A stretch of DNA of 64,000 nucleotides from Macrostomum hystrix (Eukaryota > Platyhelminthes > Macrostomidae). The notes under the pieces were generated by a model. It did not search any database. It saw nothing but the letters and a program-made list of their open reading frames with translations, and was not told the DNA's origin. The stretch lies in NCBI GenBank assembly GCA_950097015.1, contig CATNEN010000001.1:23998501-24062500 (forward strand), written 5' to 3'. Positions 46,056 through 58,500 of this stretch are shown here, piece after piece (position 1 is the first letter of the stretch; each line of letters begins with the position of its first letter). A program made the translations under genes and the position numbers.

Positions 46056-47565
46056 CTTGTATCTACGGCAATACCTAAAGAGCTGGTCAAACTTCATTCT
46101 AATGAACGATCATTATTCATCCTTTTGAAATACCAATTTCGAGGTCTAAGCATCAATACATTGAGAATGATCTCACACAGTCTGCTCTATTTGAATGAGT
46201 TCGGACAATGATTGACTAATTAATAATAGGTGTTATTAATAGACAGCATTGCAAGAGAAAATTATGCAGGATTGCCTTAGCAACTGGCGAGCAAAACTGG
46301 CTTTACAGATCCAGTAGTGTCAAATCGAGGCTGTGAAATCTGCTTCAATGATCAATTTTTACTTTCTCCTCAGCCAATTCTGATCCCACAGTAGAATCAT
46401 ATGGCAACACAGACTTTGCAAAGTCTAAAATAGTCGCAAAATGCAGCTCTTATCGTGCTCAATGAAGTGTGCTCATAGCCTTCACATTCATAATGGAGTC
46501 ATAATACACCCGATTCCCAACCCCCATAGTGATCTGGCCATTGTCCTGGGCTGTTGTATTATTTGTCGAATCCAAGCCTATTTATAGTCATGTGATTATT
46601 GAGCATAGGTTTCTGAGTATATCTGAGACTTAAGCGGCATGCATGGCTGCACTCTATTGGGGTGTCGATCTCAAGAATTTAAGTTACTCAACTGCATAAA
46701 AATATACTTTGGCGTGAAAAACTTGGTTGCCATGATGGCATGCGTGTCATGATCCCCCTCTCACGTTAAAAATCCCCACAGGCAGGGAATATAGTGCGTC
46801 AAGTGACGCGTGTACTGACTGACACAGACACAAACACAGCCTAATTAACCTGTATAAATAAAATCTCATTTTTTTAGTATACAAAGTCTTTGTTTTGGCT
46901 TTCATCTTTGATCCGTTTTTGGTTTATTAACGAGCTCATTGGGAAATTCAAAGAAAGAAACGTATCATTTTCCAGCCTTCCAAAAACTTTCTCCCACATT
47001 TTGTCGGCATGGCATGACACGACATTTTGTAGAAGAATTCAGACCAGACCACACTCAGGCCTTCAATTAACTTTGCTGTTTCTTATGCCCTGGTGCAAAA
47101 AATATTTGAAATGTCACATCGAGTTATAAGAATCACTGGAACAGACTGAGAGAAAAGAACTGTCACGATAATTACTGGGTTTAGAGACGACCCGCTAAAA
47201 ATGTCTCTAATCCTCTATTTTTATCCCAATTTCTTATTTTTTCCTCTGTTAAGGATTTCTCCCCAAAGCGAAATGCGCAACCAAAGATGAAATGTCCCAA
47301 CTTAAAGCCGAGGCTGCACCGATTGACAAATTACTGGTGTGAAAAATAATTTCAAAACGGATTACTCTGACTAAATGAATATACTAGTCGATAATTGGGC
47401 GAAACGAATTTAATTAGATCGAGTGCTGTAATCCAATCTCCACCTTATTGGATTATGTGCTCATGCTGAGGGTCTGGCAGACGTTCACAACATAAAAGGG
47501 ACTATTATTGTGGGAGAGGCTGCATGAATGTTCGCGCATTGTTCAACGGAACTTCAGGGAAGATG
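46056..47565. other. Unique intergenic DNA
   Basis: About 1.5 kb of moderately AT-rich sequence between two arrays. No exon, RNA gene or mobile element was recognised. Confidence 0.55.
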
Positions 47566-48525
47566 GGAGAAGGGGAGAGGAACATGGGAAGGGAGAAGGT
47601 GAGAGGAACTAGGGATGGAAGAAGGGGAGAGGAGCTTGAGATGGGAGAATGGGAGAAGGGGAGAGGAACTAGCGATGGCAGAAGGGGTGAGGATCTAAGG
47701 ATGGGAGAAGGGGAGAGGATCTAAGAATGGGAGAAGGGGAGAGGATCTAAGGATGGGAGAAGAAGAGAGGAACATGGGATGGGAGAAGGTGAGAGGAACT
47801 AGGGATGGAAGAAGGGGAGAGGAGCTTGATATGGGAGAAGGGGAGAGGATCTAAGAATGGGAGAAGGGGAGAGGATCTAAGAATGGGAGAAGGGGAGAGG
47901 AGCTTGAGATGGGAGAAGGGGAGAGGATCTAAGAATGGGAGAAGGGGAGAGGATCTAAGGATGGGAGAAGAAGAGAGGAACTAGGGATGGAAGAAGGGGA
48001 GAGGAGCTTGAGATGGGAGAAGGGGAGAGGAGCTTGAGATGGGAGAAGGGGAGAGGATCTAAGAATGGGAGAAGGGGAGAGGAGCTTGAGATGGGAGAAT
48101 GGGAGAGGATCTAAGAATGGGAGAAGGGGAGAGGATCTAAGGATGGGAGAAGAAGAGAGGAACATGGGATGGGAGAAGGTGAGAGGAACTAGGGATGGAA
48201 GAAGGGGAGAGGAGCTTGACATGGGAGAAGGGGAGAGGATCTAAGAATGGGAGAAGGGGAGAGGATCTAAGGATGGGAGAAGAAGAGAGGAACATGGGAT
48301 GGGAGAAGGTGAGAGTAACTAGGGATGGAAGAAGGGGAGAGGAGCTTGAGATGGGAGAAGGGGAGAGGATCTAAGGATGGGAGAAGAAGAGAGGAACTAG
48401 GGATGGAAGAAGGGGAGAGGAGCTTGAGATGGGAGAAGGGGAGAGGAACTAGCGATGGCAGAAGGGGTGAGGATCTAAGGATGGGAGAAGGGGAGAGGAT
48501 CTAAGAATGGGAGAAAGGGAGAGTA
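47566..48525. repeat. GA-rich minisatellite of about 25-26 bp
   Basis: About 37 copies built on GGGAGAAGGGGAGAGGA, followed by one of several endings (tctaagaat, gcttgagat, acatgggat, actagggat). The endings recur in the same order, making a higher-order repeat of about 130 bp. Confidence 0.94.
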
Positions 48526-49566
48526 AAAGCAAGGACAACTAGTAGTTAGCTAGTAGTCCTTACCTAGCAGTCTACTTTATTAGTATTTGGGGAGAAGGGG
48601 GGAGGAATTAAAGATGCATGGGAGAAGGAGAGACAAACGTGTGGGAGAAGAGGAGAGGTATCTAAAAACCGCCCGTTTGAAGAGAAAGGATTGTATAAAT
48701 GGAAGATTAGAATATTTAAACCCCCAGCCTGCTTAGTGCACGACCCCGAATTTTTCACAAAAGAAGGCAAAATATTGCTAAAAAATACTTTACTACTCGC
48801 AATAGTAGCATGTTGCTGCAAATTTACAAGAGTTTAAAACTTTTAGCAAAACAAAATTAGCAAAAAAAATAAAAAAATCAACCAGATCAGAAGAATGTGC
48901 TCTGTTCAAACTTCTATCTAAAAAACTGCAAAAAACGAAGAACAAGCTATTACTCGAAACTTGATACTGGGGCACTGTAACAGTGTTACAGTAGGGCAAA
49001 CAAATTGTCACAGAACTTGTCTTAATTCCTCTTCAAAATAAAACGCATAGCCTAAGATCAGCCCAGCTATTTTGCCGGGGTTAGGGCAGGGGGTTGTCGT
49101 ATTCGTACATTAACTTTGGGTCGACGGCGCTGGAATGAAAAATTAGACTTTCTACTCTTGTCTTGTCCTGCTAGGGGCATGTACATTCTATAAATCAATG
49201 TACATTGCCGACCAACCCAACCCCCACCCCACTCCAGACAGAGAAGGTTCCTAGTAGTGCACGTTTCTTATTGATAAGTGAATTTTCGTTTTCCAGCTTT
49301 GCAGTTTTAAAGTCATTTATAATTGCTTGCTTGTGTATTTGAATCTTTTATTATAATAAGGATTTTAATATAGCTTTTCTTGAAATACGAGTAAAAATCC
49401 AGAATAAGTTGTTACAGTTACAGTTGTTACATAAGCCTAAGGTAAGATTTGAAGATTTGAATACTTTAAAACCGATTAACATTCAAATCCTTATTACTTT
49501 CATTTGAAGAAGTATATAATTCGAATGCCAATTTTTTTAATGTCAAGCATTTCTAGTCTCGTCGCC
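48526..49566. other. Upstream region of the RING gene
   Basis: About 1 kb of AT-rich sequence with a pyrimidine/purine-poor middle. It contains possible leader sequence for the RING gene, but no TATA or initiator element can be named. Confidence 0.4.
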
Positions 49567-51203
49567 ATGGCAACAGCTCAGGACGTCGACGCCGCTTGTC
49601 CGATCTGCCTGGGCCAAATCCGGCACCCAGTGATAAGTCGCTGCTGTAGGCAGAGATTTTGCGAGTCCTGCGTCAGAGGTGTGCGCTCTGGAGAGGACGG
49701 ACGGCTGCGGTGAGTTTCTTGCGCTTCAAACTTAACCACATTTAATTCGAATCTAATCCTTGGTTTCGAAATATTGATCTCCAATCACACTCTCCAGGTG
49801 CCCATTCTGCCGCAATGAGAATTGCGCATTCGATAAAGTCGCAGCCCCTGCGCCATGGCCGCAGCCGCGCCACCGTCAGCACCGCTGCCAGGCTCCCGGT
49901 TGCCGATTCGCCGGCGAGGATGACGACTTCCTGGCCCACCTGGCGTCAAGTCACAGACGTCAGCTGCTTGAGAACCATCACTTGCTGTTTCCAAGGCCGC
50001 CAAATCACCTGCTGCCGCAGGAGTCAGCTGAGGATCAGCTGCGCGAACATCAGCGGCAGCGAGAGTTGCGCCGGCAGCAGCGCCAGCAGCGGCAGCAGCA
50101 GCAGCAGCAGCGGCAGCAGCAGCAGCAGCAGCGGCACCAAGAGGCGGGCAACAGAGTGCAGCTGCTGGCTGACAATGGTAAAACCTACTGTGGTGGATTG
50201 CTGAATGGCCCGCCATGTGGCTGCTGCAACGGCATCTGCGGACCACTGGTTCGGCTTACCTGACAATTTGAGCTGTTTTCTCTCCTCTCCTCCCCTTCCT
50301 CTCCTCTCCTCCCCTTCCTCTCCTCTCCTCCCCTTCCTCTCCTCTCCTCCCCTTCCTCTCCTCTCCTCCCCTTCCTCTCCTCTCCTCCCCTTCCTCTCCT
50401 CTCCTCCCCTTCCTCTCCTCTCCCCCTTTCCTCTTCTCCCTCCCTTTCCTCTTCTTCCTCCTTTTCCTCTCCTACCCTTTCCTCTCCTCTCCTACCCTTT
50501 CCTCTCCTCTCCCCCTTTCCTCTTCTCCCTCCCTTTCCTCCTCTTCCTCCCTTTCCTCTCCTACCCTTTCCTCTCCTCTCCTACCCTTTCCACTCCTCTC
50601 CTACCCTTTCCACTCCTCTCCTACCCTTTCCTCTCCTCTCCTACCCTTTCCTGTCCTCTCCTCCCCTTTCCTCTCCCCTCTCCCCTTCCTCTTCTCTCCC
50701 CCCTTTCCTCTTATTCCTCCCTTTCCTCTTCTTCCTCCCTCTCCTCTCCTACCTTTTCCTGTCCTCTCCTCCCCTTTCCTCTCCCCTCTCCCCTTCCTCT
50801 TCTCTCCCCCTTTCCTCTTCTCCCTCCCTTTCCTCTCCTACAATTTCCTCTCCTCCCCTTTCCTCTCCTCTTCTATCCTTTCCTCTCCTCTCCTCTGCTC
50901 TCCTATCCTATCCTCTCCGTCTACTCCCCTGTCCATTGCCCGCAGAGCGGGTGCAACTGCGTCAACTGCATGATCATCGACCTGGCGAACTACAGCGTCA
51001 CTCACAGCAACACTCTGGTGAACAAATTCGGCCGCGTTGCCTCGCGCAGCTCGGAGACCGGCCGCTTCTACTGCCTCGGCATCATCGATGTGGACGAAAT
51101 CCGCGACGTCATTGAGTACTGCGGACCGGTCGATGGCCCCAACTGCGAAGCTTGCTGTTGCTTGGACGAGCAGAGCTCAGGCCGTTATGCCAGCCTCATG
51201 TGA
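49567..51203 (+). CDS. RING-type zinc-finger protein with CGPxxGxNC Cys-rich motifs, 283 aa
   Basis: Three exons: 49567-49709 (donor GTGAGT), 49798-50248 (donor GTTCGG, weak) and 50946-51203 (acceptor GCCCGCAG), with phases 2 and 0. Start ATG 49567 has the context GTCGCCATGG, better than in-frame ATGs at 49525 and 49540. Residues 11-53 form a RING-like finger (CPICL...CCRQRFCESC...CPFC) typical of E3 ubiquitin ligases, but the usual His is Gln29. A C2H2-like finger follows (CQAPGC...HLASSH), then a Gln/Arg-rich coiled-coil-like stretch (QQQQQQ), then two related Cys motifs, CNGICGPLSGCNCVNC and EYCGPVDGPNCEAC. The order RING, zinc finger, coil, C-terminal domain is TRAF-like in outline, but no TRAF/MATH domain is seen. 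The second intron is a pyrimidine-only array. Whether it has ligase activity is inference. Confidence 0.8.
50278..50930. repeat. CT-only repeat filling RING gene intron 2
   Basis: About 650 bp almost entirely C and T on the sense strand (CTCCTCTCCTCCCCTTCCTC). The left part is a regular 21-bp unit, the rest is degenerate. It runs directly into the acceptor at 50945, so it doubles as an oversized polypyrimidine tract. Confidence 0.94.
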
Positions 51204-51395
51204 GCACAGCTCATGCCGTTATGCCAGCCTCATGTGAGCACAGCTCAGGCCGTTGTGGCAGCCTCATGTGAGCACTGCTCAGGCCGTTATGCCAGCCTCA
51301 TGTGAGCACTGCTCAGGCCGTTATGCCAGCCTCATGTGAGCACTGCTCATGCCGTTATGCCAGCCTCATGTGAGCACTGCTCATGCCGGGCTTGC
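51165..51395. repeat. 34-bp repeat overlapping the RING gene stop codon
   Basis: Six copies of a 34-bp unit with core GCCAGCCTCATGTGAGCACT and 'gctcaggccgttat'. The first copy supplies the last codons (GRYASLM) and TGA of the RING gene, and the rest are 3' UTR. Confidence 0.92.
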
Positions 51396-51449
51396 TTCTT
51401 GTGCATTGATAGTCACACAATTATTATTATTTTAGGTCAGATATCTTTG

Positions 51450-51675
51450 ATTCCCTCATCCCTTATCCCTGATCCTCTCTTAATTATCCCAAATTCCCTC
51501 ATCCCTTATCCCTTATCCCTGATTCCCTCTCCCTCATCCCTGATTCCCTCATCCCTTATCCCTTATCCCTGATTCCCTCTCCCTCATCCCTCATCCCTGA
51601 TTCTCTCTCCCTCATCCCTCATCCCTGATTCCCTCATCCCTTATCCCTGATTCCCTCTCCCTCATCCCTTATCCC
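51450..51675. repeat. Degenerate CT-rich repeat
   Basis: Copies of CCCTCATCCCTTATCCCTGA in irregular order downstream of the RING gene. Confidence 0.88.
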
Positions 51676-52534
51676 ATCCATTAACAAAGTATTATTCTGG
51701 AAAATGATTAGTCCGGTATCTGAATGCTTTTCTCAGTTTTATGTACAACGAGTACTACTCAAAAGTCTCTATTGCTAGTAGTAAAGTTAGTAAAGGTTCT
51801 CCATAATTGTGTATTGTTGCCATTCGTTATTTTACCGACTCTTCTCATGTTAGCATAAAAATTTTTAAAAAATAAAACTAAACAGCGATTGTGTTTCGTT
51901 ATGTTGATAAATATGTAAAGAATATTTGAAACGAGTGCCTACAAATCTCAGGTGTCTTCATGACTAACAGCTCGCAATAATTTGCGATCTGTACTGCAAC
52001 TTCTATCCCCAGTCCCTACCAATGCCCTGCTAGGTGTACGAGTAATCTCTGCGAAAGAAAGCGGCCGTGCCACCTCAGAACTTGGAACACGGCGAAGTTA
52101 TTCTTTCGCTTCCATAGTAGATTAGGCAAGTTCGTCTTGACCGGCCCCTACAACTAAGAGATAAGTGTTCCGGCTAATTATGCACTGCCCAGGTCCTTCC
52201 CATCACCAATGCCCTCCATCATTAGGGGAAGCTGGGTGATAAAGTATGGAGAGGCCGTATAAGGTAATAGAATAACTTCACACCAGGACACGACCGAGAG
52301 ACAGAATTACAACTTCAGCGGGCCTCGGTATCTCCTGGCTGAAATCTTGCAGCTGGGAAGTGCCTGATTATTTTGTTTGTTAAAAAACTGCCCTCTGTTA
52401 GCAAAAAAGACTAGGAGGTCTCCAGGTGAATATTACTTGAAAGCTGCAACTTCACACAGAGTGCTAAACAGCAGCACAAGTGGGAAGGCAAAGTCTCATT
52501 TAAACTGGGCTGTTAGCGCGGTACACTAATTTAT
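51676..52534. other. Intergenic DNA between convergent genes
   Basis: Unique sequence between the plus-strand RING gene and the minus-strand membrane-protein gene. It probably contains both 3' ends. No clear element. Confidence 0.5.
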
Positions 52535-55500
52535 TCACGGTCTCTCAAGAGGCCACAAATATCGCAACTCTCTGTTGACATTGGATACCGCAGCTCCGGC
52601 GGTTGTCGTTCTAGCTGATATCGACGGTGATGAAGTCACCCCGCAGAGCCGCATGTGCTGCTGCTGCTGCTGCTGCTGCTGAGTCGGCGAATAGGGCGGC
52701 GGTGGCAGCAGAAAGATCGGGGACAGCTCGCTGCCAGGTGTGAGGGTGGTGGAGCAGACAGTCGGGCTAAACCGCTGCCATCGAGGCGAATCGCAAAGGT
52801 GACACGGCCGCTGCTGCTGCTGCTGCTGCTTTTGCTGGTTTCCGGAGCAGCAGTATTGCGCAGAAAGTGAAGTGGGACATCTGTCAGGGGATCTGGATGG
52901 GATCAAGATGGGATCAAGGTTTTCGATGCTGATTTGGGGACAGAAATCCGACTAAAATAACAAAGTAGCAACACACCGTGGCAGATGCTGCTGCTGCAGC
53001 TGCTGCATCAGTGGCGTACTCGGATAAGACCTGATCTGATCCTGATAGAAGACGGCGGCTGCAGCTGAGCAGGACGGCCCGACAGGCGTCTGAGCCGAGA
53101 CCGCAGCCGCCCCGACGGCATCCTCGTTGCCGTGTCGAACGCAGCTTCCAGACGCTGACGATGAGCTCCGCGATCGTGTATAGCGCCGCCTGAGCCGCAG
53201 GGCGTAGCACGCAGCGCAGAGGACCAGAGCGAAGGAGACGAATGAGGCCGCGCAGACACCGAGCACCAGACGCCTCCACGCAGGTCGCAGGAACTCAGCG
53301 AACGACATCGTGTCACCGATTCTGTCGCCGACGGGTTTTACCATTCCCATTGTTGATGCCGTGATTGTTACTTCAGTCGGTGTTGAAAACAAGACGCCGA
53401 TGCCGTCGCGTCGTTGGGGTGGTCGGCGATTTTCCGGCAACGTTGAACTTGTCGAAGGCGGCATTTTCAGGCGTACGGTAGCGCTGACGACCTGGTTCTC
53501 TGATCTATTCCGACTGTGAAGATTCACGGAGCATGTGTACAGTCCGATCATTTCGGGCCGCATGTGAGCAAGGCTGAGACCAATCACATTGTAATGATTT
53601 CGCTCCATGAGGTGCCTCAGTGACAGCTGCGGTGGCGGCTGCCGCGGTTGCATCTGGTTTTCCGGGAGGTCGTCTAGACGGCTTTCACTGCAAATTGTCA
53701 TTGTGGGCAATGATTGATGCAATCTATTTGGTTCCAACCCGCCCCAACACCGCTAAGTCTACATATGAGGTCCCCGATTCTCCCAGGCTGCCAGCTTGGC
53801 CTTAAAGATTCAGTCAGCGATGATTCAGCAGCAATTTGAAGCGAATCTGCGCATTGCAAAAGAGTCAAATGATTAATTACGGCCTTCTGCGGAGCTAATC
53901 ATTCACTCTCAGGCACTGGCAAAGCCTCGGCAAAACAAGTAAGTGTTTTGCTTTCCAAACTTCCAAATAGCACACTGGCTTGAACAATGTGCACAATCTG
54001 TGTTAGCTCAGCCTAACCTGCTGGCCTGATAGAGTCTGCCGCAGCCTTTGTCGGCTCAATGATTGATGCTCAGACTGCTGAAACATTCTTGAGCCTAACT
54101 GTCTGCTTTTCCTGTCCTTATATCCATTGTGTCTTTCAATTGTGTCTGTCTGTTCTGTCTGTCTGTTCTGTCTGTCTGTTCTGTCTGTCTGTTCTGTCTG
54201 TCTGTTCTGTCTGTCTGTTCTGTCTGTCTGTTCTGTCTGTCTGTTCTGTCTGTCTGTTCTGTCTGTCTGTTCTGTCTGTCTGTTCTGTCTGTCTGTTCTG
54301 TCTGTCTGTTCTGTCTGTCTGTTCTGTCTGTTCTGTCTGTCTGTTCTGTCTGTCTGTTCTGTCTGTCTGTCTGTTCTGTCTGTTCTGTCTGTTCTGTCTG
54401 TCTGTCTGTTCTGTCTGTCTGTCTGCCTGTTCTGTCTGTTATTCCATCCCGTTATTTATAAATGCTTGCTAGATTTACTGAATCGAATTTTCGCGAGACG
54501 ACAGCACTGTCTTCTTTTACAAACAAGTGTGGATTTTCCCCAGAAATTAACATCAAATTGCTACTTGCAGAACCGTTTAATGCCAAACTGATGCAAAAAT
54601 GATCTAAATGCACGCAGCAAATATATTGTTTATTGCGCAGTAACCACGACAGCAAGAGATTAGTCAACAGAGTTGGTGAGAGAGAAGACGAGAGAGAAGG
54701 CTGTTGTGAATGGCCTATGTGCACATCTGCTCATAGTGTACCCATATAATCGATGTACATGTGACGTTCCAGAATATATAAACACGGCTCTCGCTACGCG
54801 AGAGAGCACCCTCTCCTTTGGTTAACTTGACTCAGCCTCGTCTCGCTTATTTGGCTAGCGGCCACAACACTGGCATCGCAAGCAGGGGTTAGAGCAAACC
54901 CCCCCCAAACCAGCGCAGTCCAGCCAATCAACTCACGGCAGCCAGGTCCACTAAGCGACTTTCGCACTCACACGGCACTCACAACTGCAAGCCAGCCAGT
55001 TTGAGCCAATCGAAATGGGTAGCACTGAGAACGCCACAGCGCCAGCACTACGCCTGAACCTCAGAGAACCCCCCACCATTTCTGGACAACCCAGGAACAC
55101 CTGCAGTTTCGTGGGAAATCTGGGCCGCTGAGTTTGACACCTGCCTGCTAGCATCCGGAATCGACAGCCTGCAAGAAGCCAGGAAGATTGTGCTGCTCAC
55201 CCACTGCCTTGGGCGCGAAGGAGTACGAATCTACCGGACTCTCTCGGATGATCAGGAAACGGCTCCGACAACACTAGCAGCGGCATGCGATCTCCTGAAG
55301 CAGCACTTCCAGCCAGCAGTGAGCGTGTATGCCAAGAGGCACGAATTCCGGAAGTGCGTCCAGCGAAGCGCCGAAGGCGTGCAAGCCTTCGTGGCAAATC
55401 TGCGCCATGCCGCCAAGGACTGCCAGTTCGGAGTCCTCCATGACGACCTCATCCTGGACCAGCTGATCTTTGGCACCTCGTCCTCAAAGGTGCGCGAAAG

Positions 55501-58500
55501 ATTTCTACTTGAGAAGGAGCTCACGCTGGGCGGGGCAATCCAAATTGCAGCCCAGGTGGAAATGGCTGCCCAGAGTGAGAAGTCGCTGACTGGCAAGACA
55601 GCAGCCGACGACAGCATCAAGAAGATCAACTTTAAGAGAGCTTCTTATGACGCCAAGCAGCGCCAGACGGGTCCAGCAGAACCAGTTCTGCTGCTCGCAC
55701 TGCGGCCAGCGAGGCCACCGCACAGGCAGTGATCCACGCTGTGCGGCACGAGGGAAGGCGTGCACGAAGTGCGGGAGGTTCAACCACTTCGCGAAGGTGT
55801 GCAAGAGCAGCACGACGGCACCGACCTCAGGCCACAAGAAGATTCAAGGCGTCGAGATAGACAGCTCCAAACAGCAGAGTATCTTCGCTGTCGAGTCGAG
55901 CCACAAAGGCCAATACAAGAGGGCCAGCATAAGAATCAACGGTCACAGCATCCCGTTACTGGTGGACACAGCCGCCAAAGTCTCCATCCTCAGCGTGGAG
56001 ACGAGCCGCAAAATCTTCGGATCTAAAATCCCTCTGCGCCCGTGAGAGAAGAAGCTGCTTCTCTACAACGGCTCCAGCATCAGCGTCGCCGGTGAGATCG
56101 ATGCCAGGGTCGAGTTCGACGGCGTTCAGCTTCCGTTGTTCACCTTCACAATTGTGATGGACGGCGACGACCTGATGGGCATCGACCTGGTGAACAAACT
56201 CGACTGCAAGGTCCTCGGACCTTCCGGCCATCAAATCTTCACTATTAGCTCGGGTACCGAGGCTTCAGGTATGCCACCTATGCCAGATTGGATTCCTGCC
56301 AAGTACCACACTTTAGGCACCGGTCTCGGCGAGATCAAGGGCTTCTGCCACCGCCCAGGGTGGACCAGACCGTGCCGCCAGTAGCCCAGCGGATGCGCCG
56401 GCTGCCGCTCGCTCTTCGCCAAGAGTGTGCTGCGGAGATCCAGCGCTGGAAGGAAGAAGGCATCATCGAGCGAGCTGACGGCGACGTTCCTGATTGGCAA
56501 TCGAATGTCACCTGCGCCAGGAAGTCTGACGGGAAGCTTCGCCTCTGCGTCGATCTGCGCAGCGTCAACAAGGCGATTGTCCCAGACTCGATGTCACTGC
56601 CAACATTCGCCGACCTAGTTACCGAGTTTGCCAACTCCAAGTTGTTCTCGCGGATTGATCTCAACCAGTCGTACCTGCAACTGCCGCTGCACGAAGACGC
56701 CAAGAACCTGACCTGCTTCCACACAGAATCCGGCCTATACCGATTCAAGCGAATGCCGTTCGGAATCAGCTCAGCTCCGGCGGCCTTCCAGAAGGTCGTC
56801 GGCAAGATCCTGGAAGGCATCGACGGCGTCATGCACTATCAAGATGACATCGCGGTGCACGCGGCAACGGAAGCCGAGCATGACAAACGCCTTCTCCGAG
56901 TCCTGGACAAGCTGCTGCAGCACCGAGTCACCATCAACCTCAAGAAGTGCGTTTTCAAGGTTCCGGAGATCGAGTTCGTCGGACATCGGATCAGCGCCGC
57001 TGGCATCCAGCCGCTTCAGTCCCACGCTGAGTCAGTAGAGCAACTCAAGGCACCGACGAACGCGTCGGAGCTCGCTTCCTTCCTCGGCTTCGCAAAGTTT
57101 CTCCAGTTCTACACCAAGAACCTGTCGCATGTCGCCGAGCCGCTGACAGCACTCCTGCGCAAGGATGTGCCCTGGAACTGGGACAAGAAGTGCGAGGCAG
57201 CCTTCAGTGAGGTCAAGCGGCTCATCTCATCCGCGCCGTGCCTAAAATTCTTCGATCAGAGCCACGAAACAGTCGTCTCGTGTGACAGCAGCGACGTCGC
57301 CCTGGGCGCTACTCTGGGCCAAATTGACGAGCGTGGACAACTTCGTCCAGTCGCCTTCGCCTCACGCGCTCTGTCCGACACCGAGCGCCGTTACTCCGCG
57401 ACGGAGAAGGAGGCCCTGGCCTGCGTCTGGAGCTGCGAGCACTGGCAACTTCTGCTGTACGGCCGGAAGTTCAAGCTGCTGACCGACCACCAGGCTCTGA
57501 CCACCCTGCTATCAGCACGCGGAGGCGGCCAGCGGCCTCTTCGACTTCAACGCTGGTGTGAGCGACTCTTCGTCTACGATTTCGACATCGAGTATGTTCC
57601 TGGTAAGCTAAACGTGCAACCTGACTTTCTGTCCCGCTACGGCTACGATCGTAAAAAGATCGGCCAAGAATCGATTGATCAACGTCAACCTGAGTCAGAC
57701 ATCAACCTAGTGCTTGCCAGGAGCTCCGAGCCTATTTCAGTTGCTCAGCTCGCCGAGGCCACAGCTAGCGATGACCAACTGCAGCGAGTCGTTCAGTTCG
57801 TGCTCAACGGATGGCCCAACGAGACTCCTAGCGACCTGAAGGGTTTCCATCAGTTGCAGCACGAGCTCTGCCTGTGGAACGACGGGCGCTGTCTGGCGAG
57901 AGGCAGCCGAGCGGTCATCCCAGCCTCACTCCGCGACCTGGTGTTGACGGAGGCGCATCAAGGGCATGTCGGCGTGGCGAAGGTCAAGGCGCGATGCCGC
58001 GAAACTGTTTGGTGGCCGCGCATTGACAGCGACGTGGAGACATTCGTGAGGAACTGCAGTGCCTGCATTCTGTCGGAGAAGGCGTTCAAGCCGATCAAAG
58101 TGCCCTGGTCAACCACGGAACTTCCAGCCGGCCCGTGGAGACAGCTCCAAGTCGACATCGTCGGAGAGCTCCCGGCAACCGAAGCGTCAAATTCGCACAG
58201 ATTCCTCATCGTTGTCCACGACCTCTACTCCAAGTGGCCCGAGATCATCGCGTCTTCATCGGTAACCTCTACTGCCTGCGTCGAGGCCCTTCGCAGCCTG
58301 TTCGTCCGCTGGGGCCTGCCAGACGAGATCACAACTGACAACGGGCCACAATTCGTATCGAGCGAGTTCACGGACTTCCTCAGCTCACTTGGCATCAAGC
58401 ACCGCCGGACTCCATTCTATTGTCCGCAGCAGAACGGCGGAGTCGAAAGGTTCAACGGCTTCATCAAGTCTTCTCTACGAGCCCTGCTGGCCGACGGCGT

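Noticed and set aside
45216-46097. Frames of 280-290 codons rich in SCHSYPVTLIL
   Set aside because: Produced by the 14-bp repeat: a 42-bp three-unit period keeps the frame open. No gene evidence.
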